Below, piece after piece: positions 36,119 to 45,392 of a DNA stretch of 64,000 nt; position 1 is the stretch's first letter, and every line of letters starts with the position of its first letter. The DNA is from Arthrobacter sp. V1I9 (lineage in GTDB: Bacteria; Actinomycetota; Actinomycetes; Actinomycetales; Micrococcaceae): assembly GCF_030817075.1 (NCBI RefSeq), contig NZ_JAUSYU010000001.1, positions 3,596,001 through 3,660,000 on the forward strand, read 5' to 3'. The notes below the pieces were generated by a model. The model worked only from the letters and a program-made list of their open reading frames with translations. It was not told the origin of the DNA and searched no databases. The position numbers and the translations under genes are program-made.

Positions 36119-37009
36119 ATGCCCAAGCGAAATCTCCCGGTCCCGCCGTGGGGGCTGGCCGTTACGGCGATCCTGTCGGTCCAGCTGGGCTCGGCCCTGT
36201 CCGTGAACCTGATTGAAACTGTGGGTCCGGCCGGGACGGCGTGGCTTCGCCTCAGCATGGGGGCGGTCATTCTCCTGGCCATTGGCCGCCCGCCGCTGCG
36301 CTCAATCCGCCGTCCTGATGTGTTGCCGCTCCTTGGACTGGGGATCACCACGGGAGTGATGACAGTGGGGTTCCTTGCCGCAGTTGAGCACATACCGCTC
36401 GGCACCGCCGTCGCGATCGAGTTCCTCGGCCCGCTGACCGTGGCCGCCATCCGCAGCCACAACCGGACGGCCCTTGCCTGGCCTGCACTGGCGCTGGCCG
36501 GCGTCGTCCTGCTTACCCAACCCTGGCAGGGCGGCTTCAACCCCACCGGCGTAGCGTGGGCCGCGCTGGCGGCCATCGGCTGGGGCTTTTACATTCTCCT
36601 CACGCAACGGATCGGTGACCGCTTCAGCGGCATCGGTGCGCTCACCCTCACGGTGCCCATCGCCGCGGTGGCGGCAGCCGTCGTCGGGATTCCGCAGGCC
36701 GCCGGCCACCTCACCCTCGAGATCCTGGTAGCCGCAGCCGGGCTGGCCGTCCTGCTGCCGGTGCTGCCGTTCGCGCTGGAAATGCTGGCCCTGCGCCGGA
36801 TGACGCCCACCGCGTTCGGAACACTGATGGCACTCGAACCCGCTGTCGGCGTCCTGCTTGGGCTGCTCATCCTGCACCAGCAGCCCACGGCCATCCAGGT
36901 AGTCGGCATCCTGCTGGTGGTCCTGGCGGGAGCCGCGGCGCAACGCGGTGGCCGCCGGCCAGGCAAAGGGCAGCCTGCCAGCCCCGCGGATCTCGACTTC
37001 GTGGGCTGA
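36119..37009 (+). CDS. EamA/DMT-family permease, RhtA-like exporter
   Basis: 296 residues, ten membrane helices in two EamA repeats. PWGLAVTAILSVQLGSALSV begins helix 1 and ALEPAVGVLLGLLILHQQPT lies in the second half, a pattern seen in RhtA-type threonine/homoserine exporters. Start ATG overlaps the end of the XRE gene region (TGA then one base then ATG), so both share a transcript. Amino acid or metabolite export is the likely role. Confidence 0.85.
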   Translation: MPKRNLPVPPWGLAVTAILSVQLGSALSVNLIETVGPAGTAWLRLSMGAVILLAIGRPPLRSIRRPDVLPLLGLGITTGVMTVGFLAAVEHIPLGTAVAIEFLGPLTVAAIRSHNRTALAWPALALAGVVLLTQPWQGGFNPTGVAWAALAAIGWGFYILLTQRIGDRFSGIGALTLTVPIAAVAAAVVGIPQAAGHLTLEILVAAAGLAVLLPVLPFALEMLALRRMTPTAFGTLMALEPAVGVLLGLLILHQQPTAIQVVGILLVVLAGAAAQRGGRRPGKGQPASPADLDFVG

Positions 37010-37090
37010 AACAGCGCCGCGGTAGTGCAGGCGTAACAGGTGCCGCGTGGAACGGTCCGGCGCGGGCCCTCCGCCTACTACGATCGAGGT

Positions 37091-38137
37091 ATGGAACCCG
37101 CGGAACAGCTGCAGCACTCCGCGCGTCCGCGGCGCATCACGGCGGCCATGGTCGCTGCCCGGGCGGGAGTCTCCACGGCCACCGTTTCGCTGGTGGCCAA
37201 CGGCAAGACCGCCGGCCGGGTCTCCGAGGACAACATTTCCAGGGTCCAGGAGGCCATTGCCGAGCTGGGCTACGTGGTGGACGGCATCGGCAGTTCCCTG
37301 GCCAAGGGTGTCAGCTCGATCGTGATCCTGGTGGCGCCGGACATCTCCAACCCGTTCTTTGCCAAGGTGATCGCCGGGGTGCGGGAGTCCCTCGGCTCGC
37401 AGTACCAGTTGCTGCTGTCCGTCACCGAGGCGGGCCAGTTTCCCGAGGCCGACGACGTCCGGCGGCTGATGTCCCTCCGCCCGGCAGGGCTCCTGGTGGA
37501 CGCGCCCAACGCCGGCTTCCTCGAAGACCTTGCGTCGCCGTCGCCACTCGTTCTCCTGGACGCCCCCGGACTGGAGGCGTATGCACCGTCGGTGAACCTG
37601 GACGTGGCCAGCGGGGCGCGGGAACTGGCGGCACACCTCGCGGATGCGGGCCACCGGGAAGTGGCCTACGTGGACAGCGTCACCGGCACCGAAACCTTCG
37701 CCCTGCGCCGAAAGGCCTTCCTGGACGAGGCCGCTTCCCATGGCATCACCGTGGGTACGGACCGCATCATCAGCACCACCATCGACGTCGGCACGGCGGC
37801 TTCGGCGTTCGCCTCCGCCTGGCCGGAGTGGCAGCGCGAGGGGGTCACCGCCGTCGTCTGCGGTACTGATACGCACGCCTACGGCGTGCTGCAGGAGGCC
37901 CGGGTGGCCGGGGTGCGGATCCCGGCGGAGCTCGCGGTGGCCGGCTTTGATGATCTGCCCTATTCGGCCACGAGCAACCCCGGCCTCACGAGTGTCCATC
38001 TGCCCGCCACTCCCCTGGGCCTGAAGGCCGGGGAGCAGCTGCGCCGCCTGATGGAGGGCCAGGCGCTGGAGCAGAGCGGGGTCACGCTGGAGAGCTCCCT
38101 CGTGGTGCGTGGCTCCACTGTTGCCGCTGAACGCTGA
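37091..38137 (+). CDS. LacI-family transcriptional regulator
   Basis: 348 residues from ATG 37091. HTH VAARAGVSTATVSLVANGKT at residues ~20-40, followed by a periplasmic-binding-like effector domain (AVAGFDDLPYSATSNPGLTS near the C-terminus). TACGAT at 37079-37084 lies exactly 6 nt upstream, supporting a leaderless start. The nearest LacI-type operators are 2 kb away at the nucleoside hydrolase operon, which makes it the candidate nucleoside/ribose regulator. Confidence 0.87.
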   Translation: MEPAEQLQHSARPRRITAAMVAARAGVSTATVSLVANGKTAGRVSEDNISRVQEAIAELGYVVDGIGSSLAKGVSSIVILVAPDISNPFFAKVIAGVRESLGSQYQLLLSVTEAGQFPEADDVRRLMSLRPAGLLVDAPNAGFLEDLASPSPLVLLDAPGLEAYAPSVNLDVASGARELAAHLADAGHREVAYVDSVTGTETFALRRKAFLDEAASHGITVGTDRIISTTIDVGTAASAFASAWPEWQREGVTAVVCGTDTHAYGVLQEARVAGVRIPAELAVAGFDDLPYSATSNPGLTSVHLPATPLGLKAGEQLRRLMEGQALEQSGVTLESSLVVRGSTVAAER

Positions 38138-38171
38138 AGGTTCCAGCCGCCGTCGCTATTAAGGCAACCTT

Positions 38172-39662
38172 TTACGGCATCGCGGGCCGGTTAGGCTCCC
38201 GCAGCCAATCGTTGAAGAATGCGTCCAGCGGCTGGCCGGAGGCTTCCTCCATCACCACTTCGAAGTCTTCCGTTGTGGCTGACGAATCGTCATACCGGCC
38301 CAGCCATTCCCTCGCGCCTTCAAAGAATGCGGCGTCGCCCACTTCGGCGCGCAGGGCATGGATGGCAGCCCCGCCCCGCCGGTAGATCTGTTCCACGAAC
38401 AGGTTGTCCCGTCCGGGGTCGGCGATGTTCAGCGCCCAGAGGTTTTTCCGATCCAGTTCCGCCACGGCGTCCGTAAATTGCTTCGTTACCGTAGCTTTTC
38501 CCTGGTGCTCGGCCCACAGCCACTCGATGTATGTCGCCCAGCCCTCGTTAAGCCAGATGTCCTGCCAGTCGGCCGGGCTGACGGCGTTGCCGAACCACTG
38601 ATGTCCGAGTTCGTGCGCAATGGTGTATTCGCTCGCGAGGTGCGAGTAGACCGGCCGGGTCTGGGTCTCCAGGGCGTAGCCAACGGAATCGTCGTCGACG
38701 ATCGCGCCGAAGGCCTCGAACGGGTAGCGCCCGAACAGGTCCGCCAGGAATGACATCATCCGTGGCTGCAGGGCGAGGGCCGCGTTCGTGTCCGTTAACG
38801 GCTGGCCCGTGACGCCCGCGTCGATGGCGTTGATGATCGGCAACCCTCCGGGCCCCTCGTCGTAGGAGAGGACATAGTCACCGACGCTCGCTGTGGACAG
38901 GTAGCTGGCCATGGGATCGGATGCTTCCCATGCCCACGTCGTCCACCCTCCCGTGGTTACAGGCCGGCCGTCGGGCAGGCCGTTGGCGACGGCGGTCTTC
39001 CCTTCCGGCACGGTGATGCGGAACGTGTACGTGGCCTTGTCTTCAGGATCGTCATTGACTGGATACCAGGTGGCAGCGCCGTCGGGCTCGTTGACCACCA
39101 TCGCACCGTCGGCGGTGGTGACCCAGCCGTAAAGTGCCCCGGTGGTGTCCACCGGCCGCCCGGTGTTGCCGCTGTACTCAATCTCGATGGTTGTGCGCTG
39201 GCCTGCCTTCAGCTTGGGCCGGAGTTGTATGGCCAGTTCCCACACGCGGCTCGCGTCGTCCCGCATTTGGGACCATTCCGCAGGAACACGTTCGGCCGGG
39301 GACTTCCCGTGCTTTGCGCCCGACCCGTAGACCCAAACGGCGAAGACCTCATGTCCGCGCAGATCGAAGTTGAGGGAGCTTAGATCCTCGGTGGCGAGCA
39401 GGGTGATGGTTGCCTCGGCGGTGAGGTGTCCCACGAGCACAGCAGGATCCGACGGCGGGGTGTACCGGAGGTCGAGGTCGTAGTGCAGGACGTCGTACCC
39501 GCCGTTGCCGGAGTTGGGGAAATAGGGGTCACCGCTTCCCGGTGCGCCCGTTGCTGCGATCTGGTTCGTGGCCTGCGCCGGAGAGCTGATACCGGCAAGG
39601 CTGGCGGTCACCAGCATCAGGGCAACCGCTGCGCGGCGATACGTCCTCATCGAGGTGGTCAT
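38172..39662 (-). CDS. Secreted M1-family zinc aminopeptidase
   Basis: 496 residues from ATG 39662 (SD AGGA 8 nt upstream). Signal peptide: basic start, hydrophobic AAVALMLVTASLAG, then SSPAQA cleavage site. Zinc site HELGH at residues 350-354 with the third ligand Glu at 373 (LNEGWATY). The exopeptidase motif GxMEN is replaced by GYALET, as seen in a branch of bacterial M1 proteins. The protein is about half the length of PepN-type enzymes, lacking the large C-terminal domain. Extracellular peptide hydrolysis is the likely role. Confidence 0.85.
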   Translation of the reverse strand: MTTSMRTYRRAAVALMLVTASLAGISSPAQATNQIAATGAPGSGDPYFPNSGNGGYDVLHYDLDLRYTPPSDPAVLVGHLTAEATITLLATEDLSSLNFDLRGHEVFAVWVYGSGAKHGKSPAERVPAEWSQMRDDASRVWELAIQLRPKLKAGQRTTIEIEYSGNTGRPVDTTGALYGWVTTADGAMVVNEPDGAATWYPVNDDPEDKATYTFRITVPEGKTAVANGLPDGRPVTTGGWTTWAWEASDPMASYLSTASVGDYVLSYDEGPGGLPIINAIDAGVTGQPLTDTNAALALQPRMMSFLADLFGRYPFEAFGAIVDDDSVGYALETQTRPVYSHLASEYTIAHELGHQWFGNAVSPADWQDIWLNEGWATYIEWLWAEHQGKATVTKQFTDAVAELDRKNLWALNIADPGRDNLFVEQIYRRGGAAIHALRAEVGDAAFFEGAREWLGRYDDSSATTEDFEVVMEEASGQPLDAFFNDWLREPNRPAMP

Positions 39663-39924
39663 GGTGGTGGTCCTGAAGCGGGCAGAAGCCGTGCGGTGTC
39701 CCGCTCGGCTCTGCATGGACAAGCAGATGAGTGCCTTTGCGGCGACAAGACCAGTACCGGCGGCTACATGTGCCGCTCCCCCGCAGATGGGAAGAAATGT
39801 AGGCTTCCTCATTGTCCATGTCAACGCCTTCGCGTGAAACTCCCGGGCCGCGTGACGGACCGGGCGCTGAACACTGGCTCCGTGCCGCCGTCGTTCTGTC
39901 GGGGCCCCGCCGTAAGCTGGGATT

Positions 39925-41031
39925 ATGCCGAGCAACTGGGACAGCCTTGACGTCGCCCTCCGCGATTCCGTACAGCAGAACGTGGAGATCTACGCGCGTG
40001 TCCGGCCGGCCCTGAAACTGGTCACGCGGGATGTCCTGCTGCTGATGCGGGACATGCTGAAGGACAGCGAGGTCACCCCGCTGTTCGTCACCGGGCGGAC
40101 CAAAACCGTGGAATCCTTCCGTGAGAAAATTTCCCGGATCGAGGAGCCGTTGGAGCCGGGCGGCCCGCCGGTCCTGAAGTTCCCGGACCCATTCCGCACT
40201 TTGAACGACATGGTGGGCATCCGCGTCATCACCAAACTGCCGGCCGAGAACGCCGCGGTGGCGAACATCATCAAACGCCAGCGGCAGCTGTTCGACTGCC
40301 GCGGGGACCGGGAGAAGGACATCGGCTCCATCGAGTCCGGGACTTACGGGTATTCCAGCCGGCACCTGATCCTGCGGACCATCCAGAACGAGGCCGTCAA
40401 GGAGTACCAGCAGGTCTTCAACCCGGATGCCCAGCCCAACGGCAGCTATTTTTTCGAATGCCAGATCCGCACCATTTTCGCGCATGCCTGGAGCGAAATC
40501 GAGCACGACATCCGGTTCAAGGCGGAGGACCCGCGCGCCTGGACTCCGCATTTCGACCGGCAGTTCACGGCCACCGCCGCGATGCTGGAAACGGTGGAAA
40601 CGGCTTTCGCCGACCTGCACGAACGCTATGAGGAAGTCCGCAGTTTCTGGGATACCGAGGGTGAAGGCGCGGCACCCCTGACGCCCAACCGTATCCGGGA
40701 CGTGTGGCGCACCCTGCTGCCCCACGTGGACCGCAAGGTGGACGATGACTGGGGCTGGGCGGCAGAACTCCTTGCCGCCCACGGCCTCAACCAGACCATG
40801 CAGCTGGCCGGGCTGCTCAGCGCCAACCGCATTACCGAGGTCCGCAAGGCCCTGGACCACCGCTACTCCCCCGGGCCCGACCGGCTGCTCGATGACCTGC
40901 TCCTCTGGCAGTACGGCACCAAACACATCGACCTCACGGCAGAGGCGGCCGACGCCGTCCCGCACCCCCGGCGCGACAGCCTCCTGCGGAGGCTCAAAGA
41001 AATCGAGCGGTATCGGCTGACGAAGAAGTAG
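39925..41031 (+). CDS. RelA/SpoT-domain alarmone synthetase-like protein
   Basis: 368 residues. Synthetase domain at about residues 50-190: TGRTKTVESFREKI (ATP/GTP region), NDMVGIRVITKL (conserved catalytic Asp region), GYSSRHLIL, and FECQIRTIFAHAWSEIEHDI (the ExQ-RT motif). No hydrolase HD domain and no TGS/ACT, so it is a stand-alone synthetase. The C-terminal ~150 residues are helical and unassigned, longer than minimal SAS proteins. TAAGCT at 39913-39918 lies exactly 6 nt upstream of the ATG. It could be a housekeeping small synthetase or a toxSAS/CapRel-type toxin-antitoxin fusion. Confidence 0.82.
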   Translation: MPSNWDSLDVALRDSVQQNVEIYARVRPALKLVTRDVLLLMRDMLKDSEVTPLFVTGRTKTVESFREKISRIEEPLEPGGPPVLKFPDPFRTLNDMVGIRVITKLPAENAAVANIIKRQRQLFDCRGDREKDIGSIESGTYGYSSRHLILRTIQNEAVKEYQQVFNPDAQPNGSYFFECQIRTIFAHAWSEIEHDIRFKAEDPRAWTPHFDRQFTATAAMLETVETAFADLHERYEEVRSFWDTEGEGAAPLTPNRIRDVWRTLLPHVDRKVDDDWGWAAELLAAHGLNQTMQLAGLLSANRITEVRKALDHRYSPGPDRLLDDLLLWQYGTKHIDLTAEAADAVPHPRRDSLLRRLKEIERYRLTKK

Positions 41032-41040
41032 GGGGTGGAT

Positions 41041-42240
41041 CTACTCCCCGGGCATGAAGTGGACGTGAAGGGCGGCGATCACTGTAGCGGCGTCCTGGGG
41101 AATGGCGGGATCGAAGCCGGTGAGCTGGCCGAACCGTGCGAGCCGGTTCAGGACCGTGTTCCGGTGACAGTACAGCTCGCCGGCGGCCTCAGACACCGAC
41201 CCGGAGCGAAGGTACGCCTGCACCGTCTCGATTAGCCGGTCCCGCTCATGCCCGGAAATCGTTGCAAGCGGCCCCAGCACGGTGTCCGCCAAAACGGTTC
41301 CATACTCTCCCAGCCGGGTTGCAGCGACGGACCCCCACGCATCACGCACCGTTTGCCGGCCTGGCCTTCCCGGCGTCACCGCCGGCAATGACTCCAGGGC
41401 AATCCGCAGCATCCGGGGCACATCGGCCAGCGACTGGGCGGGAGGTGCCACAAAGCAGTCCAGCGTGGCCAGCCAGGGGCGTGTCCTCTCCGGCCCGCGT
41501 CCGGCACGGGCGGGAACATCTTCCAAAATGAGGATGAGCGCCCCGTCGCGCTCGTGCAGGAACTGTTCGACGCCGGCGCGCAGCACCCCGGCCCGGAATG
41601 TCTCCTGCGCATGTCCGGCGGCGACGGCGACGATAAAGGTGCTTTCCGGCTTCACGCCGAGCGCACGTGCGGCCTGGCCCAGCAACTGCGGATCCTTTCC
41701 GTCCGAGTTGAGGAGCCTCGACAGAAGGAAGGCACGCCGCGTCTCCTTTTCCTGGGCCATGGTGGCGAGCTCGTTGAGGTAGCCCGCGTGGACACGGATG
41801 GTATGGAATTCGACCGCTTCCCAGACGCGTACGGCGTCCTTGGTGAAACTGGGCAGGAACTCGGCGGGAACCTTCTCCAGCATTGCGGTCCAGAGGACCC
41901 GGAAGTCCATGCGCACCGCGCGCAGGAGGGACTCCAGCGGGAGGCCCTGCTGGGCGCGGCGGTGGCCGAGCGCTTCGGAAATCCCGGCCAGCCGGTCCGG
42001 TATCGGCAGGTCACCCACCAGCCGCAGCAACAGTTCCATTGAGGCGACGGCTGTCTCTTCCAGGTCCTTATCGACTACCAGCGAGCCCGCGTAACCGTCG
42101 ATCTCCTGCACCTCGCGCAGGTACTCGTGTGCGATCCGGTCGATGTCGGCCAGGCAGTCGGCCACAACGTCCGACACCACCGATCGGGCGATCGGCCCGC
42201 GGGACGCTTGAACGGCGTCGGCGGACGCTTCGGTGGGCAT
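41041..42240 (-). CDS. PucR/CdaR-type helix-turn-helix regulator
   Basis: 399 residues. The C-terminal PucR HTH (residues ~335-390, SGSVSEAAGELYCHRNTVLN) follows a GGDEF-like central region; the N-terminal ~150 residues are a helical sensor. The ATG at 42240 is preceded by TAGAAT at 42252-42247, exactly 6 nt away, with no SD. It is divergent from the amidohydrolase-MHS-M20 operon and is its likely activator. Confidence 0.85.
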   Translation of the reverse strand: MPTEASADAVQASRGPIARSVVSDVVADCLADIDRIAHEYLREVQEIDGYAGSLVVDKDLEETAVASMELLLRLVGDLPIPDRLAGISEALGHRRAQQGLPLESLLRAVRMDFRVLWTAMLEKVPAEFLPSFTKDAVRVWEAVEFHTIRVHAGYLNELATMAQEKETRRAFLLSRLLNSDGKDPQLLGQAARALGVKPESTFIVAVAAGHAQETFRAGVLRAGVEQFLHERDGALILILEDVPARAGRGPERTRPWLATLDCFVAPPAQSLADVPRMLRIALESLPAVTPGRPGRQTVRDAWGSVAATRLGEYGTVLADTVLGPLATISGHERDRLIETVQAYLRSGSVSEAAGELYCHRNTVLNRLARFGQLTGFDPAIPQDAATVIAALHVHFMPGE

Positions 42241-42364
42241 ATGCCCATTCTAGAACCGGAGGGCACTGTGATCATCCATTGTTTAACCCTGTGATTGGGA
42301 CCACCATTGAAGGAGCCGGCTCTGTGCGGCTGCGCCCTCTAGTACGGAAAGACGTCCCGAGTCC

Positions 42365-44062
42365 ATGCTTGATCTGAAACTTGTTAACGCCAGTATTTTC
42401 ACGATGGCTGAGGCCGCGCCCACAGCGAGCGCGATGGGAGTGCTGAACGGGCGGATTGTCGGGTTGGACGCCGACGTCCTTCAACTCCCCGCGCAGCGCA
42501 CCCTCGACTGCGGCAGCGCCGTTGTCGTGCCCGGCTTTGGCGATTCGCACAATCACATGGCGTGGTTCGGGCAGTCCCTGGCCGAACTCGACTTATCCCG
42601 TTGCCGGACCCTGAATGATATGTACGACGCCGTTTCCCGGTTTGCGTCCGAACTGCCCGATGGCGCGTGGGTAGTGGGCTCCGGCTACGACGACACCGTG
42701 ATGGGCGGCCATCCGCACCGCAATAATCTCGACCGGTCCGCACCCGGCCGCCCGGTGTGGCTCAAGCACCGGTCCGGACACATGTGCACCGTCAACACCG
42801 AGGTGCTGGAACGCGCGGGCATCCTGGACGGTTCGGTGGACATCCCGGAGGGTGGCACCGTTGTCCGGGATACCAAGGGGCCCACCGGATTGCTTGAGGA
42901 ACAGGCGCAGAAGCTCGTCACCGCGCTGGTGGTCCCCTATCCCGTGACGGATCTGGCGGACGCCATCGGTGCGGCCAGCGAGGTCTATGCCTCCGAAGGC
43001 CTGACGCACGTGGTGGAAGCCGGCATCGGTTCCGGCTGGATTGGCCGCAGCCCGGTGGAGCTCGCCGCCTACCTCGAAGCCCGGCGCCGCGGCCTCCTGA
43101 AAACCCGGGTCCAGCTGATGGCTGCCAGCGATGCCCTGCATCCGCTGCAGTCACATGCCACCGACGCGATCACCTTCGGACTGGACCTCGGCATCGCCTC
43201 CGGGTTCGGTGACGACCAGGTGCGGCTCGGTGCCATGAAAATCTTCATCGACGGCTCCCTAATCGGCCGTACTGCCGCTGTGACCGAACCGTTCTGCGAT
43301 CATGGCCACGGCACCGGCAGCTTCCAGCTCTCCCTCGAGGAGCTGACCCGGCGGATCGTGGACGCCCACTGCTCGGGCTGGAACGTCGCCGCGCACGCCA
43401 TTGGGGACTCCGCAGTCGACGTTGCTTTGGACGCCTTCGCTGCCGCCCAGCAAAAGCTGCCACGGCCCGAAGCGCGGCACCGCATCGAGCACGCAGGCAT
43501 GGTGCGGCCGGACCAGCTTTCCCGGTTCGCATCCCTCGGAATCACGCCGGTTCCGCAGCCGCACTTCCTGTTTGAGGTGGGCGATACCATGGCCGCGGCC
43601 GTCGGTCCCGAGCGGGTGCCTTGGCTGTACCGCCACAAGTCCTTTCTCGACCTCGGCGTACGCGTCCCCGGCAGCTCCGACCGCCCGGTGGCATCCGGCG
43701 CGCCCTTGCTCGGCATGCAGTCGATGGTGACCCGCCGGTCCTCGGGCGGAACCACCTTGAGCCCCCAGGAACGCGTCGACGCCGGGACCGCATTGCGGGC
43801 GTACACAGTGGACGCCGCCTGGACGGCGGGCGAGGAGGACCGGCGGGGCACGCTGGAATCCGGCAAACTTGCCGACTTTGTTTTCCTCTCCGCCCACCCG
43901 GCGGACGTCGCCGTCGACGAAATCGGTCAAATCACCGTGCTGGCAACAGTGCTTGGCGGCACCTGCGTCTTCGGCCAGGACTACCTTGATGACCTGCCGA
44001 CGGCCCACCCCACCAACGTCCAGTCCCCGTTCCACCTCGAGAAGCAGGAAAACCAAGCATGA
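42365..44062 (+). CDS. Amidohydrolase_3-family metal-dependent hydrolase (YtcJ-like)
   Basis: 565 residues. The N-terminal metal site is in VVPGFGDSHNHMAWFG (HxH), with further ligands in HIRIEHAG-like RHRIEHAGM (residue ~378) and the late Asp in GSSDRPVASGAP. The insertion domain around residues 75-200 is typical of YtcJ proteins. These enzymes hydrolyse amides or lactams of largely unknown identity. No signal peptide. The stop overlaps the MHS transporter ATG, so product or substrate transport is coupled. Confidence 0.82.
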   Translation: MLDLKLVNASIFTMAEAAPTASAMGVLNGRIVGLDADVLQLPAQRTLDCGSAVVVPGFGDSHNHMAWFGQSLAELDLSRCRTLNDMYDAVSRFASELPDGAWVVGSGYDDTVMGGHPHRNNLDRSAPGRPVWLKHRSGHMCTVNTEVLERAGILDGSVDIPEGGTVVRDTKGPTGLLEEQAQKLVTALVVPYPVTDLADAIGAASEVYASEGLTHVVEAGIGSGWIGRSPVELAAYLEARRRGLLKTRVQLMAASDALHPLQSHATDAITFGLDLGIASGFGDDQVRLGAMKIFIDGSLIGRTAAVTEPFCDHGHGTGSFQLSLEELTRRIVDAHCSGWNVAAHAIGDSAVDVALDAFAAAQQKLPRPEARHRIEHAGMVRPDQLSRFASLGITPVPQPHFLFEVGDTMAAAVGPERVPWLYRHKSFLDLGVRVPGSSDRPVASGAPLLGMQSMVTRRSSGGTTLSPQERVDAGTALRAYTVDAAWTAGEEDRRGTLESGKLADFVFLSAHPADVAVDEIGQITVLATVLGGTCVFGQDYLDDLPTAHPTNVQSPFHLEKQENQA

Positions 44063-45384
44063 AACCAGATGAGACACAACAGGGAGAGGACGTCACCGTA
44101 CCCGCTGTCAGCGGAGCCGATGCGGGCATGATTGCCCGTGCAGCCTTCGTCGGCACTGCACTCGAATGGTACGACTACTTCCTCTTCGGTACCGCGGCCG
44201 CCATTGTGTTCAACCGGCTGTTCTTCACGTCGCTGGACCCGACGGCCGCGACCCTGGCAGCGTTCGCGACGTTCGGCGTCGGCTTCGCTGCCCGGCCGCT
44301 GGGCGCAGTCCTATTCGGCTACATCGGTGACCGGGTGGGCCGCCGGCCCGCGCTGCTGATCACCATCGTGATGATCGGATTGGCCACCGGCCTCATCGGC
44401 GTCCTGCCCGATTTCGGCACCATTGGCCTCGCTGCACCCATCATGCTTGCCATCCTGCGCCTGATGCAGGGCCTGGCGGTGGGCGGCGAGTGGGGCGGTG
44501 CGATGACCATCGCGGTGGAACACGCGCCCATCGAAAAGCGCGGCCGGTACGCCGCGCTGGTGCAGGTGGGTTCCCCGGTGGGCACGCTCATGTCCTCCGG
44601 CGCTTTCGCCCTGGTGCTGCTGATGCCACCGGAAGTCTTTGACTCCTGGGGCTGGCGCCTGCCGTTCCTGGCAGCGTTCCCGCTGCTGCTGATCGCGCTG
44701 TACATCCGGTTGAAGGTTGAGGAATCCCCCATCTTCAACGAGTTGGTCAAGCTGGAGGAACGCGCCAAGATTCCCGCGATTGATGTGTTCCGCCAGGCCT
44801 GGGGCCGGCTGATTGTGGCCATCGCTGCCGCCTTCCTGGGGGTTGGCGGGTTCTACGTGATGACCACCTTCGTCATCAGTTACGGCACCACCACCCTCGG
44901 CCTGGACCGCGGACTGATGGTCAACGCCACGTTGATTGCCGCAGTCGTACAGATCGGCGTCATCCTGGTTATCGGCCGGATCAGCGAGAAGGTGGGACCC
45001 GGCAAAATGACGTTCCTTGGTGGCCTGGTAACCGCCGCCGCAGCGTTCCCGCTCTTCTGGTTGATCGACACCCGCAACCCTGCCGCTATCATCCTCGCCG
45101 TCACTGCCGGCATCGCCCTGCTGTCCGTGGCCTACTCGGTGACCGGGGCCCTGCTGACCGAGCTGTTCCCGCCGAACCTGCGCTACAGCGGCGTTTCCCT
45201 GGGCTACAACCTGGCCGGTGCCCTGAGCGGATTCCTGCCCCTGATCGCCGTCGCCCTGCTTGGCGTCTCCGGCGGAGCGTCCTGGACCGCTTCCCTGCTG
45301 CTGATCGTGGTATCGCTGATTACCGCCGCGGGCGGATTCTTCGGCGAGCGCCTCCGCGTCAAGGACAAAGCGATCGTGCGGTAA
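44059..45384 (+). CDS. MHS-family MFS metabolite:H+ symporter
   Basis: 441 residues, twelve helices. The MHS signature GTALEWYDYFLFGTAAAIVF is at residue ~32 and GDRVGRRPALL is the loop 2-3 motif. Family members import proline/betaine, alpha-ketoglutarate, shikimate or dicarboxylates. ATG overlaps the amidohydrolase stop and the M20 gene follows after 8 bp, so it probably imports the substrate of the two hydrolases. Confidence 0.87.
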   Translation: MKPDETQQGEDVTVPAVSGADAGMIARAAFVGTALEWYDYFLFGTAAAIVFNRLFFTSLDPTAATLAAFATFGVGFAARPLGAVLFGYIGDRVGRRPALLITIVMIGLATGLIGVLPDFGTIGLAAPIMLAILRLMQGLAVGGEWGGAMTIAVEHAPIEKRGRYAALVQVGSPVGTLMSSGAFALVLLMPPEVFDSWGWRLPFLAAFPLLLIALYIRLKVEESPIFNELVKLEERAKIPAIDVFRQAWGRLIVAIAAAFLGVGGFYVMTTFVISYGTTTLGLDRGLMVNATLIAAVVQIGVILVIGRISEKVGPGKMTFLGGLVTAAAAFPLFWLIDTRNPAAIILAVTAGIALLSVAYSVTGALLTELFPPNLRYSGVSLGYNLAGALSGFLPLIAVALLGVSGGASWTASLLLIVVSLITAAGGFFGERLRVKDKAIVR

Positions 45385-45392
45385 GGAGCAGA

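Noticed and set aside
36302..37999. 565-residue minus-strand open frame across the EamA and LacI genes
   Set aside because: No domain, no SD, and it is fully antisense to two clear genes.
38656..38700. M1 peptidase called inactive because the GxMEN motif reads GYALET
   Set aside because: The zinc site HELGH with its downstream Glu is intact, and GYALET is seen in other M1 proteins, so there is no reason to call it a pseudogene.
39663..39924. Small RNA gene between the M1 peptidase and the alarmone synthetase
   Set aside because: No paired promoter and terminator and no strong stem; the only signal is the TAAGCT box of the synthetase.
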